A DNA stretch of 34,366 nt, from NCBI GenBank assembly GCA_003427395.1, contig BFEA01001109.1, positions 113,423 to 147,788 of the forward strand, in the 5' to 3' direction. The notes below the pieces were generated by a model. It did not search any database. It was given only the letters and a program-made list of their open reading frames with translations, and was not told the origin of the DNA. A program made the translations under genes and the position numbers. Each line of letters opens with the position of its first letter. Position 1 is the first letter of the stretch. Shown here piece after piece: positions 10,046-19,542 of this stretch. This DNA comes from Chara braunii (lineage: Eukaryota > Streptophyta > Charophyceae > Charales > Characeae).

Positions 10046-10154
10046 CTGCATAGAACAGAGAGAGGAAGATAAGTCCTTGTACGCAAATGGCGTGGACTTA
10101 TTTCGAGTCCAGGGCGATAAATTTGATGAATCGGGGCGACAGCCCCTTACTTAC
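10046..10154 (-). other. Spliceosomal intron in gag-RT-RH of element B
   Basis: On the minus strand a GTAAGT donor begins at 10154 and an acceptor ending TATGCAG finishes at 10046 (109 nt). Phase 2, joining AG to G (Arg) and then LGISEADSS. Position, phase and much of the sequence match the intron at 1342-1448. Confidence 0.7.
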
Positions 10155-10990
10155 CTGTGAGCTTCCCTGCGGACGATGCTCATGCAGTAGTTGAACTCGG
10201 AGTTGATTAGCGGAAGTGCCTTGTCCATGCCTTCTCTCATGATCTTGGACAGTTGGGACTTCATTTCCTTGGTGATGCGGGAATCAAGGCAATCCTTGGC
10301 GACGGGGGCAACTCTTGAACCGAAATCACAGGCCACAGATTTCCCGATAGGATAATAAGAGTAGTTCATGCTGACTGCCAGGAAACGGATGTTGGCTTCG
10401 ATCAGGGAATGATAACAAGCAGATACAAATAGCTTCTTCCAGGTGGATAATTCTTCGTATGTCGGTTGCGACTTTCTGTTTAGCTTGCCCAGAATACCAT
10501 CCATTTCCGAATGGATCTTCTGGTACATCTGAGCGAGTGTCTGATTCTCTTCGTTGCGCTGAAGCAACTGCTACTGGAGTTTATGAATGGATAAGCGATT
10601 TTCTTCCTCCTTGAGGAGTAACTAGTGCTTGAGTTGCCCGAAGGCTTCAATAGTGACTGGTGCAGGACACTTAGATAAGGAGGAGCCTGGTTCCGAAGAG
10701 TTGAGAAGGGGTGGGGGAGTAAATGTGATAAGGGGGGGTTGCGGGGGAGGGAAAGGGATCAGGTTCTTCATCTTGATTGTGAGAGCATGAACTCTGTATA
10801 ATTAATCAGAATTTTCAGATTGAATAGTGAAGAGGAGATCGGAGATGTCGTGGGCGAGGGGGTTCAGGCGATCGATGATCTTGGCTGGCGAGAAGGCAGG
10901 GGGAAGTACAGGAAGGACACTGTAAATCTCTGCTCCGATGACAGACTGGGGGCCCAAAGCACCTAGGAACGTTTTCAACCAGGGATCCAT
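10155..10990 (-). pseudogene. Element B Gag-like region (exon 1 of gag-RT-RH)
   Basis: ATG at 10990 (protein start MDPWLKTFLGALGPQSVIGA), homologous to the Gag of element A. TAA at 10804-10802 and at least one frameshift in the proline-rich middle break it. The C-terminal 138 residues (10567-10155) are open and contain RNEENQTLAQMYQKI, YEELSTWKKLF and NYCMSIVRREAHR, all with counterparts in A. The CAG directly before the ATG may be a second splice acceptor, so an untranslated 5' exon is possible. Confidence 0.6.
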
Positions 10991-11071
10991 CTGCACAGTA
11001 AAACATTTAAAATTAAAATCCGGTTGTGAAATGGATGAGGAGTAAGAAATATTATTAAGATTTAGATTATG

Positions 11072-11079
11072 GTTATGAT
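11072..11079. repeat. Left 8-bp target-site duplication of hAT-like element
   Basis: GTTATGAT immediately before the CAGGGTT terminus, repeated at 12254-12261 immediately after the CCCTG terminus. Confidence 0.85.
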
Positions 11080-11180
11080 CAGGGTTGCTGGCGTTCGGGA
11101 CGGCCCGAACGCCCGAACCCGAATGCTCGAACGTACGGGACCCCTTTGGAAGGCGTTCGGTCGTTCAGGCCGAACGCGGA

Positions 11181-11226
<46 letters not shown>

Positions 11227-12253
11227 ACATTCAAAAAATTCCGAAAAACAAATACGTTATGGAAAAACATAAACTAAACAACATTTGCCTCGGCATTGCA
11301 TCCAAATTCTTTACCACATTTGAATTAAAAATCAAATATAAAAAATAAATATTATGATAAAAATAAAAAAAAATAAAAAGAGAATTAAAATGAGTGAGTG
11401 TGCCAGCACCTTTTCGACACTGCCATCTGTGTAGTATCGTGTTTGGGTTCGGTGACCGAACCCGAACATTCGGGACCGAATGCGAACGAGCGCCGAAACT
11501 CTCCGAACGCGAACATAAAAATATTTAAAAAAAAAAACAAAAAAACAAGTTCTCCAAAAAATCGGAAACAAATATATGTTATGTAAAATAATAATACAAA
11601 CAACTTTTGCTCTGGAGGTATGGTCAAATTCGTAACCAAACTCGAGTTAAAAATCAAAAACCAAAAAAATGTTTTTTTTTTTTTTTTTTTTTTTAATATG
11701 TTCGGTGGAACACGTTCGGGTGGTGTTCGGCCGAACACCTGAACATGTTCGGACGTTCGGAAAAGCTCCAAACATGTTTGGTGTGCTACACAGACCGCCA
11801 TCTTTGGCGATTTTTAATTATGTTTTGGGCCTTTTGGCATTGACAAATGCCCCGAAAATTTACATATATGTAGTTTACATAATCAATAACTCATTAAATA
11901 TTTTTCAAAAAATAATAAAATTGTTTAGGCCCCGAAATAAAGTGAAAACAAAAAGTTAAAAGTGAAAAAAAAAAAAAATAGTGAGAGGGCGAGCACATTT
12001 TGACATCCCCATCTTTGAAGATTTTTAATGTTTTTTGGGCTTAGCAGAATGGCGTCAAAATTTATAGGCGTGTAGGTTACATCATAGAGAACTCACAAAA
12101 AAACATTCAGAAAAAAAAACTTATTTTTAGGCTCCAAAATAATTTTTGGCAGGGGCCGAACCTGGAGGTGTTCGGCCCCCGAACGGGACCCCGAACGCCC
12201 GAACGTTCGGGGGCCAGCCCGGGGGCCCCCGAACGTTCGGTCAGGTAACCCTG
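11080..12253. mobile_element. Non-autonomous hAT-like DNA transposon (1174 bp)
   Basis: The ends are CAGGGTTGCTGG and, reverse-complemented from the right, CAGGGTTACCTG. These imperfect TIRs are flanked by the exact 8-bp duplication GTTATGAT. CAGGG termini and 8-bp duplications are standard for the hAT superfamily. The ends are packed with the palindrome CGAACGTTCG and variants (11090-11180, 11445-11510, 11700-11765, 12155-12245). The AT-rich interior contains internally duplicated modules: CATCTTTG..GATTTTTAAT at about 11800 and 12010, and AACAAC.TTTGC..ATTAAAAATCAAA at about 11277 and 11597. No transposase ORF is present, so movement would depend on a transposase supplied elsewhere. It inserted into older sequence upstream of element B gag. 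Confidence 0.85.
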
Positions 12254-12261
12254 GTTATGAT
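12254..12261. repeat. Right 8-bp target-site duplication of hAT-like element
   Basis: GTTATGAT, an exact copy of 11072-11079. Confidence 0.85.
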
Positions 12262-12379
12262 GGTGAAGTCCTGAACTTCGTTAAAATTGAATAAGCTTTA
12301 TTAACAAGTTCCTTTCTCCTTTTGCAAAGAATGGGTAATGATAATCTCCTTCCTGGTCTGTTGTAGTGATTCTTCCTAG

Positions 12380-13490
12380 CTCCCTTGTTTCTTCTTCCAC
12401 CTTCTTTGTTCCTTGTTCGTTTTCTCTACCTCTCCTTCCTCCTTATTTACTTCCCTTTTTTTTTATATATTAAATGAGTTCTATAGATGCCTTGATGCTC
12501 TCATGTATTAACTCCTTCGTTAATGTTCTTCCCTTTATCCTTTGCATTCCCGGCTTCTTGCTTGCTTACTCTTCTTCTACCCTCCTTTATTGCTTCCTCT
12601 TCCCTTTCTTCCGTGTGCACATACTAGCTCTCTCCTTGCTGTTCTCCCTTCTTCATTACCTTTTCTTCTTCTTATTCTGCTTCTCCTTCTTTTTTTTCCT
12701 TTCCCTTTTTCTCTTCCCCCTTTCTTCTTTCTCTTTCCTCCTTTTCTTTCCCCCCTCTTCCTTCTTCTACCTTTTTTTTTTTTTTTTTTTTTTTTTGAGG
12801 ATTGTGTTGGTGCGTTGATCGATCTTGCTTTCTTGGTTCCGTTGACATGTGATTCCTGGTGTTGTTGCTTCGTTGGTTCGTTGAATGATCCTTCCTTCTT
12901 GGGTCCGAACGAGTGCTGATGGTTTGTCCTTCCTTTGTCTTGCTGTTGCGCTTGACCCCCGTCACATTTGTTTATCTCATTATTCATCCATCTTTAGTGC
13001 CCGACGGGGCTATAATCGTAGTGTAGACCCTCCTTCTGTTCCTTCCTTTGTTTCTGTCTTACTCTTGTTCCATTCTTTGCTTGTGACCTTTGTGATCTCA
13101 TCCTTTTCCTTCCCCCCTTTCCCTTTTTTCTTCTTTCCCTTTTTTTTTTTTTTTACTGTCATTCCTTGTCTGTTCATCTTGCAATTGTTCCTCGATCCTT
13201 CTCCTTGTGCTTTGTAGTATGCGTGACACCCTTCCTCGTTTGCTCTCTCTACCTTGTAACAACTCCCTTGCTTCTCCCCCTTGATCCTTCGTCCATCGTT
13301 CTTCTATCCTTCCCCATTAAGGTTAGTTTTTTCCCTTCCTTTCCTTCTGCTCCGCCTCTGTGCGCCTGCTCTCTCTTGCTTTCCTCTATTTTCGTTTCTT
13401 CTTGCCCTCCACATCCTCCTCCCTACTTTCTTCTTTCCTTCACCTTTACGTTTTTTTCTTTTTTTTTTTTTTTTCTTTTTTTTTTTAAGA
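12380..13490 (+). repeat. Long polypyrimidine-biased tract
   Basis: The + strand is overwhelmingly C/T for about 1.1 kb, with runs of CTTC/CCTT and pure poly(T) near 12772-12796, 13140-13154 and 13455-13486. Long open frames here (Phe/Leu/Ser-rich on +, Lys/Glu/Arg-rich on -) come from the composition and are not called genes. Such tracts can form triplex (H-DNA) structures. Confidence 0.7.
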
Positions 13491-14270
13491 AAAAGGTCCT
13501 TGATCCGAGGAAAGATGATGACTATGATGAGGAAAAGAGGTGCGAAGAAGAAAAAAACTAGTATCGATAGGATTGATAGAAAAAATCTGAAGGTGAAGAA
13601 TGTTCTAGGAAGAGACTTGATGAAAAGAGTTATTAGTTTGAAAAGGGCTGCGAGACGTAAGAGTGTTTAGGTGTTAATGAGTTGATCTAATATAAAATCC
13701 ATTGTGATCTGCAAATGACAAGACGACATAAATGCGGAAGTAAAGGGTAACAGAATCAGTGGATGAGTTATTCAAAAAGGAGCATGCCTGCTGTGGCAAA
13801 GGATGGTTTGTGTTGTTCTAATTACTATCGTTCTTCATATGCCTTATTGAGCTTGCTGTCAAGCTTCTTCCCTTCTTATGCCCTTACTGCTTTCTCTTCT
13901 ACCTCTCCACCTTGCCATTCTCTTTGTCTCCCTTCCTTCGCCTCTTTTTTTTTTTTTTTTTTTTTTTTAATCCTCGTTTGACTCTTCATAGTGAGTATGG
14001 TGCATGTGAGGGTAAGATGAAGGTAAGAAAGATATGCTAGCAAATAGAAAATTGTATATATATTCCCCCCTCCATTTCTCTCCCTCCTTTTTTTTTTTTT
14101 TTTTTTTTTTCAACGATACGAGCATAGCGCGTAATCGGGCAACGTTTTTTTGAGAAAAAAGTGGACGGAGGTAGTAGATCTTCTAGAACTGCCATGTGGT
14201 AACTGCTAGTGAGAAAAGTGGATAAAGTTCCCGTCCCTTTTTTTTTTTTTTTTTTTTTAGAATTGTCACG
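13491..14270. other. No recognisable gene; continuation of poly(T)-punctuated repeat sequence
   Basis: Purine-rich sequence at 13500-13680 reads as a lysine/arginine-rich frame without similarity I recognise. Poly(T) runs occur near 13947-13968, 14090-14110 and 14240-14258. A weak relationship to the downstream tandem units is possible, but I could not align it by eye. Confidence 0.4.
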
Positions 14271-14890
14271 TGACAATTTATTTGGGGGATGATCTCAGTA
14301 ATAGTTGTATGCACATTTCTTGCTCGTTGTTTCCCTTCTCCCTCACTTCCTTCCCGCTGAGCAAAGATAGCTGAGGGGGAAGCGAGAGAGAACCAAATGA
14401 TGATAGGAATGGAGAAAAGGTCTCTTTTCTCTTGCGCCGGTAGACCGTAATTGGTGATTGCAAAATAGAGAATTGCAAACTGACCGATCTAGGTTCTAGA
14501 TTAAGTATGGCGATCTGGAGCGAGTGATTGCATTGGTTGATTGGTTGATCATCCGAGATAACTGCTATAGTTCCTATCTTTTTTTTTTTTTTTTTTTTTT
14601 TTGGGACTGGCACGTGTAAACTTATTTGGGACATGATCTCGGTAATAGTTGTATGCATATTTCTTGCTCGTTGTTTTCCTTCTCCCGTACTGCCTTGCTG
14701 CTGAGCAAAGGTAACTGAGGGAGGTGCGAGAGGGAAGCAAGAGATAGTCTTTCCTCTTTCGCCGACAGTCTGTAAAAGGTGATTGCCAAATGGAGGATTG
14801 CAAACTGACCGATCTAGGTTTAGATTGAGTCTGGTGGTCTTAGAGCGAGTGATTGCCTTGGTTGATTGGCTGATCGTCAGAGATAACCTT
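14271..14890 (+). repeat. Tandem pair of a ~344-bp unit with poly(T)
   Basis: The segment with GATCTC.GTAATAGTTGTATG at 14291 recurs at 14635 (344 bp). The second shared block GCAAACTGACCGATCTAGGTT is at about 14475 and 14800 (325 bp). A poly(T) run precedes each copy (14240-14258 and 14578-14602). The copies differ by many substitutions and small indels, so the duplication is old. Confidence 0.75.
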
Positions 14891-16540
14891 GATAACTCGT
14901 TCGAAGATGAGTGGACAGGTATGAGTGGTCATGTGGATGGTAATATAAGAATGTCATCGTTCATTGCATATGGCGATAATCTCTTGTGAATTATTGATTA
15001 GATGTTGGTTGTCAAACCGTTCGAGATGGAAGGCAGTGGCCATATTGGATGTTAAGTATGATCCTCTTCCTCCCCTTCCTTTCCTCTGCACATATCCTCC
15101 CTGTAATCGCCCATTTCCTTTCCCATTTCCTTTCCTTTTTTTTTTTCTTTTTTTTTTGCGTGGTTGACATTATTTTAGCGCAATAATAACAAAAAAAATT
15201 AAGTGGGTAGTCCGTAAAGAATATGGTCGCCATGAGTGATCATTATAGGAATACCATCCTTTCTCTCTTGATGCATTCTAAAAACTGATGGCGATGATCC
15301 TTTCCCTCTGAGTAGACTTGGTTGACAAGTTATGACAAACCTTTGATGCGGATATTAGTGTCTGCGTTAGATGTTTATCATGTTCGGTGATATTGATGCA
15401 AAGATGAGTGGACATGTGTGATTGAGCATCTCATATAAGATATGGCCGCATGTGATTGGTCAGATAAGAATATCTTTGCTGCTTCGAAAATGCAATTGAT
15501 TGCCTGATGACGATAACCCTTCATTTCATCGCAGATTAGGCGTTGGTTGAGCAGCGGCCACGTTGGAGGCCTAACATGATTCCGCTTGTTTTTCCCTCTT
15601 CCTTCTTCTGCACCTATCCTCCTTTCCTTCCCCCCTCTTTTTTTTTTTTTTTTTTTTAAGCGCGTGGTTAACATTAGTTTATCGCAATGAAAGGAAATAA
15701 GTTTGAGTGGGTAGTCCTTATGAACGCCAAGAGTGGTCATATAAGAATGCATTTTAGCAACCGATGGCGATGGTCCTTCCCCTCTGATTAGACTTGTATT
15801 ACAAGTTTGGATAAACGTTCGATGGAGTTAACAGGGTCCGCGTTAGATGCTTATTTTCGTGTTATTGATGCGAAGATGAGTGGACAGGTGCTATATTGCC
15901 GCATGTGATTGGTCATGCAAGAAAATCGTTTCTCTTCTGATGATGCATTTGACTGTCTGATGGTGATAAACCCTGGTTTCGTTGTTGATTAGACGTTGGT
16001 TGTGAAGCTGATAGAGTCGTCCGAGGCAGATAACAGCAGCCATAATGGAGGCCTAACATGATTGTCCGCTTTCTTACTTCTGCACCTATCTTCCTTCTTT
16101 CCCCCCCTTCCCTTCTTCTTCTCTACTTTTTCTTCCTTTCCTCCCCGTTTTTTATTTTTTTTAATTTTTATTTTTAATGCGCGAGATTGGGATTAGTTTA
16201 GCGCAATGATATCAATGAGTTTGAGAATATGATCGCTATGAGTGGTCATTTAGGAATAGCGTCATTTTACACTTGATGTGTTCTACTTAATTGATGGTGA
16301 TGATGCCTTGTTAACACTTGGTTGCTAAGTTTGGACGGACATTCGATGCGGGTATCAGCGTCCGTGTTAGATGCTTAGTGAGTTTTATATCGCATTCTCG
16401 TCCTTCTTCGTTCTTCCCATCTTCTTCCATGTTCTTCCCTCCTTTCTTTTTCATTATTCCCGGTTTTTTTTTTTTTATTTTTTTTTTTTTAACGTGAGAA
16501 TGATACTAATTCGGCGCGATAGTGGAAAATGAGGTTGCTC
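14890..16540 (+). repeat. Diverged tandem array of ~500-bp units with poly(T)
   Basis: Three to four related units. The anchor AAGATGAGTGGACA(T/G)GT is at 14904, 15401 and 15873. A second anchor, an AGTTTAGCGCAATGA-like sequence, lies near 15178, 15682 and 16201, with a shorter relative near 16514. Each unit carries a pyrimidine-rich block with CTGCACCTATC(C/T)TCC, a poly(T) run, and a GGTCATATAAGAAT-like segment. Spacings are 467-519 bp. No coding potential is visible. Confidence 0.75.
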
Positions 16541-17131
16541 TGCCAGGCAGAACCTTTTTTTTTTTTTTTTTTTTTTTTTTTGCAGGGCATATGAGGAGGG
16601 AGATAAAACTTACTTTCCTCCTCGATCTGGCAGTGGCTATCGTCTTAGTGATTCCTTGTTACGGATAGCGACGGGTATGATCGAATGTGACATGGTCCTC
16701 CCTTCATTCCTTTCTCTGCTTTCCTACTAAAAAAAATAATTAAAAGCGTGTATTTAGTTTTGCACGTTGCTAGTATAGTGTCGAGAAATTATGATAATCT
16801 GTCATGCTGAGTTAGTAGGGAGAGATTGTGCAGAGTAATTAGGATGACAGGGGGGGGAGGAGAAGTGGAGAGGTACTATGGCCTTATTGGGAAGAAATGA
16901 TTGCGCTGTGACCGGGGGGGAAGTAATCCCGGAGAGGTTATGATTGTTGCTCCCGCGGATCCTCCTTTGTATTATGAGATGTTTCCCTTCCTTGTTTTGC
17001 TGGCCCCTCTGAGCTTCTGCTTCCTCTCTTAATGCCTTCTTATCCTTCCTCGTTCCCTCACCTGTCACTTCCATTTCCCTTTATCTTCCCTCTCTTTCTT
17101 CTCTTTCCCATTTATATATTTTCTCTTTCTT

Positions 17132-17166
<35 letters not shown>

Positions 17167-17516
17167 GATAGATCCGATGCTTTCTTGAGAGAGGTCATTA
17201 AGATGATTTTGGTTTGGTCATAGGAGATTCAGTATGATCAAGGGCTGACCGAATAATCTAGTGAACTCATCGGGTAAAGAGGTGATTGTTCGGTCAGTCC
17301 ATTGATCAGGTGATGAGAAATCCTTGCGTTTCAAGAGTGGTATATTTCTGTTTTGGGAGGAGTGGGGTGATTAGGCGGGGGAGTTGTAGATGCGCGACAT
17401 CAATGCCAAAAAAGCGAGTAATCCAATTATAAGTTTGAACAACATTCTAAGTGGTGAAGGCGTTGTGATGATAGTACGAACAAATGATTAATAAGCAGCA
17501 AACACAAATGAAAAGA
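16541..17516. other. No gene seen; isolated poly(T) runs
   Basis: Poly(T) at 16555-16581 and 17135-17161. The remainder is unremarkable AT-balanced sequence. A minus-strand frame at 16802-17074 has no supporting features. Confidence 0.4.
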
Positions 17517-17910
17517 CAATTATACAATCATACTGAGTTATTTGGGTCATTGATGCAACTCAAGAAGTAATTAAAGATTAACATCTCTAATAGGTCCTTA
17601 TTTCTAAACAAAGTCTTTTAAGTCTGACGACCTTCTTGACAAGGGTCAACAAATTATTAAAATATTACAAAACAACTACTGATATTACAATCAAATGGTT
17701 ACAACTGACAGAGCAATTATACATTCTTACTGAGTTGCTTTGGTCATTTGAAGATCTATAACTAATTAATGATTACCAAGTCGAAAAAACTCTTTTAGTT
17801 CTAAGCAAAGTCCCTTAAGTCTGGTAACTTCTTTGACAAGGGACAACAAGTTATTAGACATTACAACAACTGCTTTACTGCTCAGTTGAAAATCCAATGA
17901 GTGATACAAC
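17517..17910 (+). repeat. Diverged tandem pair, 197-bp period
   Basis: CAATTATACA..CTTACTGAGTT at 17517 recurs at 17714. Each copy also carries AAGTC..TTAAGTCTG and TTGACAAGGG.CAACAA, followed by TTATTA and an ATTACAA-rich tail. AT-rich, with no coding frame. Confidence 0.7.
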
Positions 17911-17944
17911 TTGTCACTTCAGAATCCTTGAAATTAGAGTCCAT

Positions 17945-18283
17945 TCAGCGAATAGGGGAAATAAAAGATGCGGTGTAGGGTTTGAACTTGAAGAAAAGTA
18001 AGAAATACAGAAAGAGGATAAGGAGAAAGAGAATGAAGATAGAGATGAGGAAGAAGAAGTCCAGAGATTTGAAGGAGCCCTGTTTTCTTTTGGGTCTGCT
18101 AATCCGTGGAGGGATGAGCTGAAGTGGTGGTGACGGCGGTGCAGGTGTCGGTCGAGGTACGATTAGAAGTTGCTGCACAGGGATTGGCCGTCCTGGGGAG
18201 TTCCGCTCGTCATCGAGGTCGATTGACCTACGACGACGGCTTCTTGAAGACGAAGGGAGATCAGACTTCTTCCTCGGCGGCAT
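17945..18283 (-). CDS. Unrecognised 112-aa basic/proline-rich protein with C-terminal membrane segment
   Basis: ATG at 18283 (MPPRKKSDLPSSSRSRRRRS). In order: a basic serine/arginine-rich N-terminus (1-25), an acidic patch IDLDDE, a proline-rich middle PRPTPAPPSPP (about 50-62), a second basic patch RPKRKQ, and a strongly hydrophobic Phe/Leu stretch (about residues 80-103) that would span a membrane. The start overlaps the end of the upstream ORF by 23 nt in another frame, as in compact viral or retroelement gene pairs. I recognise no family. The frame could be fortuitous in this polypurine-biased stretch. Confidence 0.25.
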   Translation of the reverse strand: MPPRKKSDLPSSSRSRRRRSIDLDDERNSPGRPIPVQQLLIVPRPTPAPPSPPLQLIPPRISRPKRKQGSFKSLDFFFLISIFILFLLILFLYFLLFFKFKPYTASFISPIR

Positions 18284-18977
18284 CTTGCTCCGGAATGTTG
18301 ATGAAGGAGAAGTCGTGCCGATCGTCCTTGAATCTGATGGAGAGGCATGGAACAGTGGGTTGTGAGGGTCTCGGTGGCTCTGAAGGCTGGTCCGGTGCAG
18401 GGAGATACTGGTGCTCTTGCCCACAAGTTGTGTCTCTCAGAAGTCTGAACAACGAAACAGGTCCTGAAACAATGAGATTGTGAAGGCGCAGATGGTAGAA
18501 ATCGCTCTTCCGGAGACGCTTGAAGAATCCGTGGAAGAAGAAGGTAATAGGACAGGAGAACCCCGACTGCGTGCCAATTGAGGGGAGGTTCTCAGTGAGG
18601 GTTAGCAGGCAGCTGTTGACCCAGCACTTTACAGGATGCTCAGTGTCGTTGGCAAGACAAATACCAAAATAATAGAAGGGGATCTTGAGATCGTGAGCGT
18701 GCTGACGCTTGTAGATAGCTAGTTGTTGCGCTGCTTGGTTTCGCTCCAGTTCCGTGAGGAAGTTAAAACAGCGATTGCCGACAAAGAGGAGTGAAGATAT
18801 GACGAGAGAGTAGAAAGAATGGGAGAAGAGTTCTAAGGCCTGATCACGAAGAAGAAAGAAGTAGGAGTGAGCGCCGTTCTGGAAGGTGCAGAATGAATTG
18901 CACTCTACATATTCCATAATTCCAGTAAGTGACTGAGAAGAGGATAGGTATTGAACCTCTTTTGTACAAAGAATCAT
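18261..18977 (-). CDS. Unrecognised 238-aa hypothetical protein
   Basis: The first ATG is at 18977; the frame is open further up to 19067. Just upstream on the minus strand is a good 3' splice site (pyrimidine tract ending TTTGTAG, around 18986), so a spliced 5' leader is possible. Composition is balanced (Cys, Trp, His, Tyr all present) and unlike the low-complexity frames nearby. Visible segments: MEYVECNSFCTFQNGAHSYF, FLTELERNQAAQQLAIYKRQ (helical), IPFYYFGICLANDTEHPVKC, then a proline-rich C-terminal part and an acidic end EQDAAEEEV. No catalytic motif or known domain is recognised. It may be a genuine gene, a retroelement Gag-like ORF or a virus-derived fragment. Confidence 0.4.
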   Translation of the reverse strand: MILCTKEVQYLSSSQSLTGIMEYVECNSFCTFQNGAHSYFFLLRDQALELFSHSFYSLVISSLLFVGNRCFNFLTELERNQAAQQLAIYKRQHAHDLKIPFYYFGICLANDTEHPVKCWVNSCLLTLTENLPSIGTQSGFSCPITFFFHGFFKRLRKSDFYHLRLHNLIVSGPVSLFRLLRDTTCGQEHQYLPAPDQPSEPPRPSQPTVPCLSIRFKDDRHDFSFINIPEQDAAEEEV

Positions 18978-18986
18978 TGGAGGTTG

Positions 18987-19542
18987 ACTACAAAGGGAGG
19001 TAAGATGGTGTGACACTGGGAAGGTCAAAGAGGTGGAGAGGGAGGAGAGATGCTGAGGGAGGATCAAGGACGAAAATTCTTCTCACGACCTCTTCTGCTG
19101 AAACCAGTGGGGGGAAGATTATGCCAGAGAGGGGGGTGATCATGTGGGTAAAAACTTCAACTAAATCTTTTTTGGGTATAGAAAAATCAGATTTGAGGGT
19201 AATTTTAGAGGGAAAGTAGATAAGTAGGAAAGGGTCGAAAATGAGGGGTTAAGGAGGGGGTGAAGAGTTCGGGTTGAGAGAGGTAGAGGGCGGGGCAGGA
19301 TGGGAAGAAGGAGGGGTGGCTAGGTTGATAGGGCGATGGCCGGCATGACAGGCAGAAGTAAACATGATGAGGGGTGTGACAGAGACTGGTGGAACGGTAC
19401 TTCTCACCGTAAGAGAGAGGGCAGGGTGACCGTGACAACAACTGACACCCATGGACCACTGAATGTGACGACGACTGACCGATGACCGATGACTGACTGT
19501 AGGCAGACAACAGTAGGCCTGTAGACTGGAGTGCAGTCCTCA
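18987..19542. other. No gene seen
   Basis: G-rich on the + strand around 19200-19330. An open minus-strand frame at 19205-19510 is Ser/Pro/Cys-rich and has no supporting feature. TGACTGACCGATGACCGATG-like short repeats occur at 19460-19500. Confidence 0.4.

Larger units (their letters stand above)
5845..12400 (-). mobile_element. Element B: second DIRS-order (Kangaroo-like) retrotransposon, inverted relative to A, degenerate
   Basis: Same architecture as element A in opposite orientation: gag-RT-RNase H on - (10990 to about 7709), YR on + (6028-6186 joined to 6631-7879), and convergent overlapping 3' ends. Protein similarity to A is clear but only moderate, so the pair is two separate old insertions or subfamilies and not a recent inverted duplication. 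A hAT-like transposon (11080-12253) interrupts the 5' flank, so the right limit is uncertain. Confidence 0.75.

Noticed and set aside
413-10990. One giant inverted duplication of a single element
   Set aside because: The two arms align clearly only at protein level and in short nucleotide blocks; they are separately diverged elements, not a recent palindrome.
12474-13670. Several long open frames on both strands
   Set aside because: They are low-complexity products of the polypyrimidine tract (Phe/Leu/Ser or Lys/Glu/Arg only).
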